Assembly (NCBI GenBank): GCA_050946255.1
Contig: JBMNUL010000120.1
Span: 1-7,912, forward strand
Origin: JBMNUL01 sp050946255
Lineage (GTDB): Bacteria > Actinomycetota > Coriobacteriia > Coriobacteriales > CADBOM01
Length of the DNA: 7,912 bases
Direction: 5' to 3'
Shown: positions 6,327 to 7,912 of the stretch, piece after piece
Position numbering within the stretch: position 1 is the first letter of the stretch
How the letters are laid out: each line of letters opens with the position of its first letter
Made by a program: the position numbers and the translations under genes
The notes under the pieces: generated by a model
Databases searched by the model: none
Seen by the model: only the letters and a program-made list of their open reading frames with translations
Told to the model about the DNA's origin: nothing

Positions 6327-7331
6327 ATGTTATTCAGAGAAGACGAAGTCGCCCGTGCAGAGGTCAAGGCCGTTCGCACTAACGCGGCTTGGTATAGATG
6401 GACGCACGACATCGTGGAGCTCAAAGGACTGGATGCAGAGAGATTCCTAGACCATATGCTCGTCAATCGCATGGCACGCTTGGCGGTCGGCCACGGCAGG
6501 TACACGACTATGCTCGACGAAGAAGGCGGGATCATCGACGACCTTGTGGCATTCCGCAAAACAGAGGGAACTTGGTGGCTTTCCACACTTTATGGTCCTC
6601 AAATGTTGCGCTGGTTCGACTCTCACAAAGAAGGGTACGACGTAAGCTACGTGGACATTACAGGGGATTGGGACATGTATGCCATACAGGGGCCGAATTC
6701 CCCAAAGATTATGAAAACCCTCGTGAAAGATGATGTAGATAATCTCAAGAGATTCCAGATGGTCGAAACAAAGGTCGGAGACATCGACGTGGCCGTCGAT
6801 AGAGGTGGATTCACAGGAGAGATGGGGTTCGAGCTCTATTGTCGCCGTACCGACTCCCCTGCAATCGAGAAGGCAATTGCCGCAGCTGCTGACAAACAAG
6901 ACGCGCCAAGGCTAACGGTTCTTGAGGTCTACGTGCGCTCAATTCCCATGGAGAAGGGAATAGGCCTGCGCCAGGATTATCACAACCTCACCCCATACGA
7001 AGCGGGGCTTGGCTGGTCAGTGCACGACGACAAGGACTTCGTGGGTAAGGAGGCCTTGGAAAGAAGGCATTCGGAGGGAGAGAAGTACGCATTCGTCGGT
7101 TTTGAATTCGAGCCTGACAGAGAATCCTACGAGGATATCGCCCAAAACGAAATCGTTTACAAAAGGGGAATCCCAGTAGGACGAGTCCGCCAGATGATCT
7201 ATGGATATACGGTTGAAAAGAACATCGGCATCGGATTCGTAGACGCGGAGAAATGCCCCATTGGCACGAAAGTCACGCTGGGCTGCAGCCATCATGCACC
7301 AGCTGTGGTCGTGGAACCTCGATGGGTTTAG
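6327..7331 (+). CDS. GcvT-like (aminomethyltransferase/DmdA/LigM superfamily) tetrahydrofolate-dependent methyltransferase homologue
   Basis: The 334-residue product keeps the core GcvT landmarks. GRYTTMLDEEGGIIDDLV (57-73) contains the acidic pair at 71-72 that includes the catalytic Asp in T-proteins. FTGEMGFEL (162-170) is the folate-pocket Glu motif. LTPYEAGLGW (221-230) and DFVGKEALERR (237-247) lead into the C-terminal barrel. The first 35 or so residues of canonical T-proteins are missing, and the usual GLFDVSHMG is replaced by AWYRWTHDI (21-29). That argues against a glycine-cleavage role and for a substrate-specific demethylase such as DmdA (dimethylsulfoniopropionate) or LigM/DesA (methoxy-aromatics). 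Such enzymes move a methyl group to tetrahydrofolate. No glycine-cleavage P, H or L gene is nearby. It sits between the V4R-like gene (19-base gap) and the SDR gene (15-base gap). The family call is strong; the substrate is unknown. Confidence 0.85.
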   Translation: MLFREDEVARAEVKAVRTNAAWYRWTHDIVELKGLDAERFLDHMLVNRMARLAVGHGRYTTMLDEEGGIIDDLVAFRKTEGTWWLSTLYGPQMLRWFDSHKEGYDVSYVDITGDWDMYAIQGPNSPKIMKTLVKDDVDNLKRFQMVETKVGDIDVAVDRGGFTGEMGFELYCRRTDSPAIEKAIAAAADKQDAPRLTVLEVYVRSIPMEKGIGLRQDYHNLTPYEAGLGWSVHDDKDFVGKEALERRHSEGEKYAFVGFEFEPDRESYEDIAQNEIVYKRGIPVGRVRQMIYGYTVEKNIGIGFVDAEKCPIGTKVTLGCSHHAPAVVVEPRWV

Positions 7332-7337
7332 AGGAGG
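7331..7337 (+). promoter_or_regulatory. Ribosome binding site of the SDR gene overlapping the upstream stop
   Basis: GAGGAGG begins on the last base of the GcvT-like stop codon and lies nine bases ahead of the ATG at 7347. The arrangement indicates translational coupling within one operon. Confidence 0.75.
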
Positions 7338-7346
7338 CAGGTTGAG

Positions 7347-7912
7347 ATGAAATTCGAGAACAAGGTCATTTTGGTAGTGGGCTCCGCATCTGGAATGGGA
7401 GCTGCTACGGTGAAGATGCTCTTGGAACAAGGCGCCAAGGTCGTTGCCTTCGACAACAACGAGGAGAACATGGAGGACTTCAGGGAGGAGCTCTCAGATG
7501 AGATTCCCGATTACCTTGACAGAATGGACATCTTCATGGGAGATGTCACCGATAAGTCATCACGTGAAGGACTTCTGGCCCATGTGAAGGAACAATACGG
7601 CAAGCTAGACAGCCTTCTTTACATCGCCGGCACGCTCGACCTTATGTGCCCTGCTCACAAGACTGACGACGAGCTATGGGACTACGTCATGGACGTCAAC
7701 TGCACGAGCGCTTTCAAGCTGATAAGAGACGCGCTGCCGATGCTGGTCGACCACGAAGGCCCTGCCGCCAATATCGTGATAGTGGGTTCTGTGGGATCGT
7801 ATCTGGGTTCCTCTGCTGGAGCCGCCTACATCACATCGAAGCATGCTGTTGTCGGATTGGCAAAGAGCCTCGCCTGGACATATCATTGGCGAAATCTCAG
7901 GGTCAATGTCGT
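7347..7912 (+). CDS. Short-chain dehydrogenase/reductase (3' end outside window)
   Basis: The visible 188 residues make a classical SDR. VGSASGMG (11-18) is the dinucleotide-binding glycine motif, and Asp36 at the end of the second strand favours NAD(H) over NADP(H). GDVTD (65-69) and YIAG (92-95, in place of NNAG) follow. The catalytic set is Asn118, Ser148, Tyr161 and Lys165 (YITSK). RVNVV at the cut edge is the usual RVN stretch before the missing C-terminal third, which sets substrate specificity. These enzymes oxidise or reduce hydroxyl or carbonyl groups on sugars, steroids, aromatics or acyl chains. As third gene of the operon it probably acts on the same compound, or its demethylated product, as the GcvT-like enzyme. 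Substrate cannot be told from what is visible. Confidence 0.93.
   Translation, partial: MKFENKVILVVGSASGMGAATVKMLLEQGAKVVAFDNNEENMEDFREELSDEIPDYLDRMDIFMGDVTDKSSREGLLAHVKEQYGKLDSLLYIAGTLDLMCPAHKTDDELWDYVMDVNCTSAFKLIRDALPMLVDHEGPAANIVIVGSVGSYLGSSAGAAYITSKHAVVGLAKSLAWTYHWRNLRVNV

Noticed and set aside
6327..7331. Annotation as glycine cleavage T-protein
   Set aside because: The N-terminal segment and the FDVSHMG motif are absent and no partner P, H or L protein gene is adjacent, so a substrate-specific methyltransferase is more likely.
1..7912. CRISPR array, insertion sequence, tRNA or rRNA
   Set aside because: No regularly spaced repeats, no transposase motif, no terminal inverted repeats and no cloverleaf-like segment were seen on either strand.

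Overview
The window looks like chromosomal DNA from an anaerobic bacterium that handles small organic (possibly methylated) compounds. The protein mix points to an Eggerthellaceae/Coriobacteriia-like gut or soil anaerobe, or a Clostridia relative: a URO-D-family methyltransferase, a PucR/CdaR-type regulator, a LysR regulator, a GcvT-like protein and a free-standing small helical domain. The taxonomy is inferred from protein flavour and intermediate base composition only; no rRNA, tRNA or marker gene is present.

Layout. On the left, two genes lie on the minus strand: a URO-D-superfamily zinc methyltransferase-like gene (8-1012) and, after a 472-base gap, a LysR-type regulator (1485-2546). The LysR gene diverges from a 74-residue stand-alone helical protein (2874-3098, plus). 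That small gene converges on a PucR-type regulator (3198-4730, minus), and a strong hairpin (3160-3197) sits between them. The PucR gene diverges across a 344-base regulatory region from a tightly packed plus-strand operon. The operon encodes a 410-residue Cys-rich protein resembling V4R (4-vinyl reductase) domains (5075-6307), a 334-residue GcvT/DmdA/LigM-like folate-dependent methyltransferase homologue (6327-7331), and a short-chain dehydrogenase/reductase cut by the window edge (7347-7912).

How the genes may work together. The plus-strand operon is the main interest. A single-chain GcvT-like protein next to a V4R-like protein and a dehydrogenase, under a divergent PucR-family regulator, suggests an uptake-independent catabolic module. 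In this reading a methyl or one-carbon group is moved from a substrate to tetrahydrofolate and the product is then oxidised or reduced. The URO-D-type methyltransferase at the left end could serve a related methyl-transfer step. However, no corrinoid protein or reductive activator is present in the window, and nothing here fixes the substrate. The direct sequence evidence covers gene boundaries, family motifs, operon spacing and several inverted repeats in the three regulatory gaps. The substrate and the joint pathway are inference.
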